Origin: Clostridia bacterium | Lineage (GTDB): Bacteria; Bacillota_A; Clostridia; Oscillospirales; CAG-272 | Reading direction: 5' to 3' | Assembly: GCA_017533545.1 (NCBI GenBank) | Contig: JAFXHW010000003.1 | Span: 1 to 5,409 of the forward strand | Length of the DNA: 5,409 nucleotides | In this document: one piece after another, positions 5,016 to 5,409 of the stretch | Layout: every line of letters starts with the position of its first letter | Position numbering within the stretch: position 1 is the stretch's first letter | Made by a program: the position numbers and the translations under genes | The notes under the pieces: model-generated | What the model was told of the DNA's origin: nothing | Databases searched by the model: none | The model's input: only the letters and a program-made list of their open reading frames with translations

Positions 5016-5409
5016 TTACTGGACAGCCATGACCTCAGGCTTTTCATAGGAATATCGCGATATTCCAAGCAGTACTCCCATCTCGCCCAACTGCATCATC
5101 AGCGCCGTTCCGCCATAGCTGAAGAAGGGGAGCGCGATACCGGTGTTGGGCATCATCGAGGTAACAACCATCATATTGAGCATTGCCTGAAGAGCGATCT
5201 GCGCGGTGATTCCCACAACGACGAGCGACGAGAAGGTGTCGGGTGCGCGCATCGCGATAACGATTCCGCGCCAGGTGAAGAGTACGAAAAGAGCGATCAG
5301 CGCGATAGCACCGATAAAGCCCAGTTCTTCGCAAATACTGGAGAAGATAAAGTCGTTCATCGGCTCACCGACGAAAAGATGCTTTTGAGTGGAATTTCCA
5401 AGTCCCACA
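5016..5409 (-). CDS. ftsW: FtsW/SpoVE SEDS-family glycosyltransferase, C-terminal part (cut by window edge)
   Basis: These are the last 131 or so codons of a SEDS-family lipid II polymerase; the gene continues past the right edge. Signatures are GLGNSTQKHLFVGEPMNDFIF (within the first 22 visible residues) and CEELGFIG, the conserved extracellular loop, then NMMVVTSMMPNTGIALPFFSYGG (about 78-100), the final SEDS motif. Membrane helices lie at about 29-53, 60-85 and 98-118 of the visible part, ending in a short cytoplasmic tail. The first visible full codon, GTG at 5408, is internal valine, not a start. The position directly before murG fits septal FtsW, but in endospore formers the spore paralogue SpoVE occupies the same place, and the visible part cannot separate them. 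The partner would be a class B PBP encoded elsewhere. Confidence 0.9.
   Translation of the reverse strand, partial: VGLGNSTQKHLFVGEPMNDFIFSSICEELGFIGAIALIALFVLFTWRGIVIAMRAPDTFSSLVVVGITAQIALQAMLNMMVVTSMMPNTGIALPFFSYGGTALMMQLGEMGVLLGISRYSYEKPEVMAVQ

Noticed and set aside
4952..5068. Extension of MurG by 39 residues to an ATG inside ftsW
   Set aside because: The extra residues are not MurG-like, overlap the conserved end of ftsW by 53 bases, and the glycine-rich MurG start follows directly after the ATG at 4951.
1..5409. CRISPR array, tRNA, rRNA, transposase or integrase genes
   Set aside because: No regularly spaced repeats, cloverleaf with acceptor pairing, rRNA-like stretch or transposase motif was seen on either strand.

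Overview
The window reads as chromosomal DNA from a low-to-mid GC Bacillota, most likely a gut-type Clostridia. The evidence is a division and cell wall (dcw) fragment in the order ftsW/spoVE-murG-ftsQ, Gram-positive style MurG motifs, strong GGAGG-type ribosome binding sites, sigma-A style promoters and simple hairpin-plus-T terminators. The species cannot be named from the sequence alone. Sampled GC is about 50% or more in the conserved genes but only about 35% in the small gene at the left end.

Left end (1-596): an edge region rich in short inverted repeats, probably the end of a dispersed palindromic element, comes first. A small AT-rich gene on the plus strand (116-442) follows, encoding a three-helix membrane protein I do not recognise. 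Two hairpins then occupy the convergent gap before the next gene.

Middle left (597-1850, minus strand): two half-length ChrA-family transporter genes overlap by 4 bases and share one good promoter. They probably make a two-subunit version of the duplicated ChrA transporter. The usual 'chromate transporter' name says little about the substrate in an anaerobe.

Middle (1851-2857, plus strand): a YihY/BrkB-family six-helix membrane protein is transcribed divergently from the chrA pair. Its best start is a GTG at 1968, because the first in-frame ATG lies inside a TATAAT box. A perfect 13-base tandem repeat lies just upstream. A strong hairpin terminator at 2831-2856 is shared with the convergent dcw genes.

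Right (2855-5409, minus strand): the 3' end of ftsW (or spoVE), then murG, then ftsQ/divIB. FtsW works in septal peptidoglycan synthesis, MurG completes lipid II, and FtsQ/DivIB links the synthase to the divisome. The cluster stops after ftsQ; ftsA and ftsZ do not follow.

I see no clearly new multi-gene system. The most unusual signal is in the leaders of murG and ftsQ. In both, the only Shine-Dalgarno-like sequence lies too far upstream (36 and 21 bases from the ATG), and a small hairpin fills the excess, leaving 10 and 9 bases. This may be a hairpin-bridged ribosome binding site.
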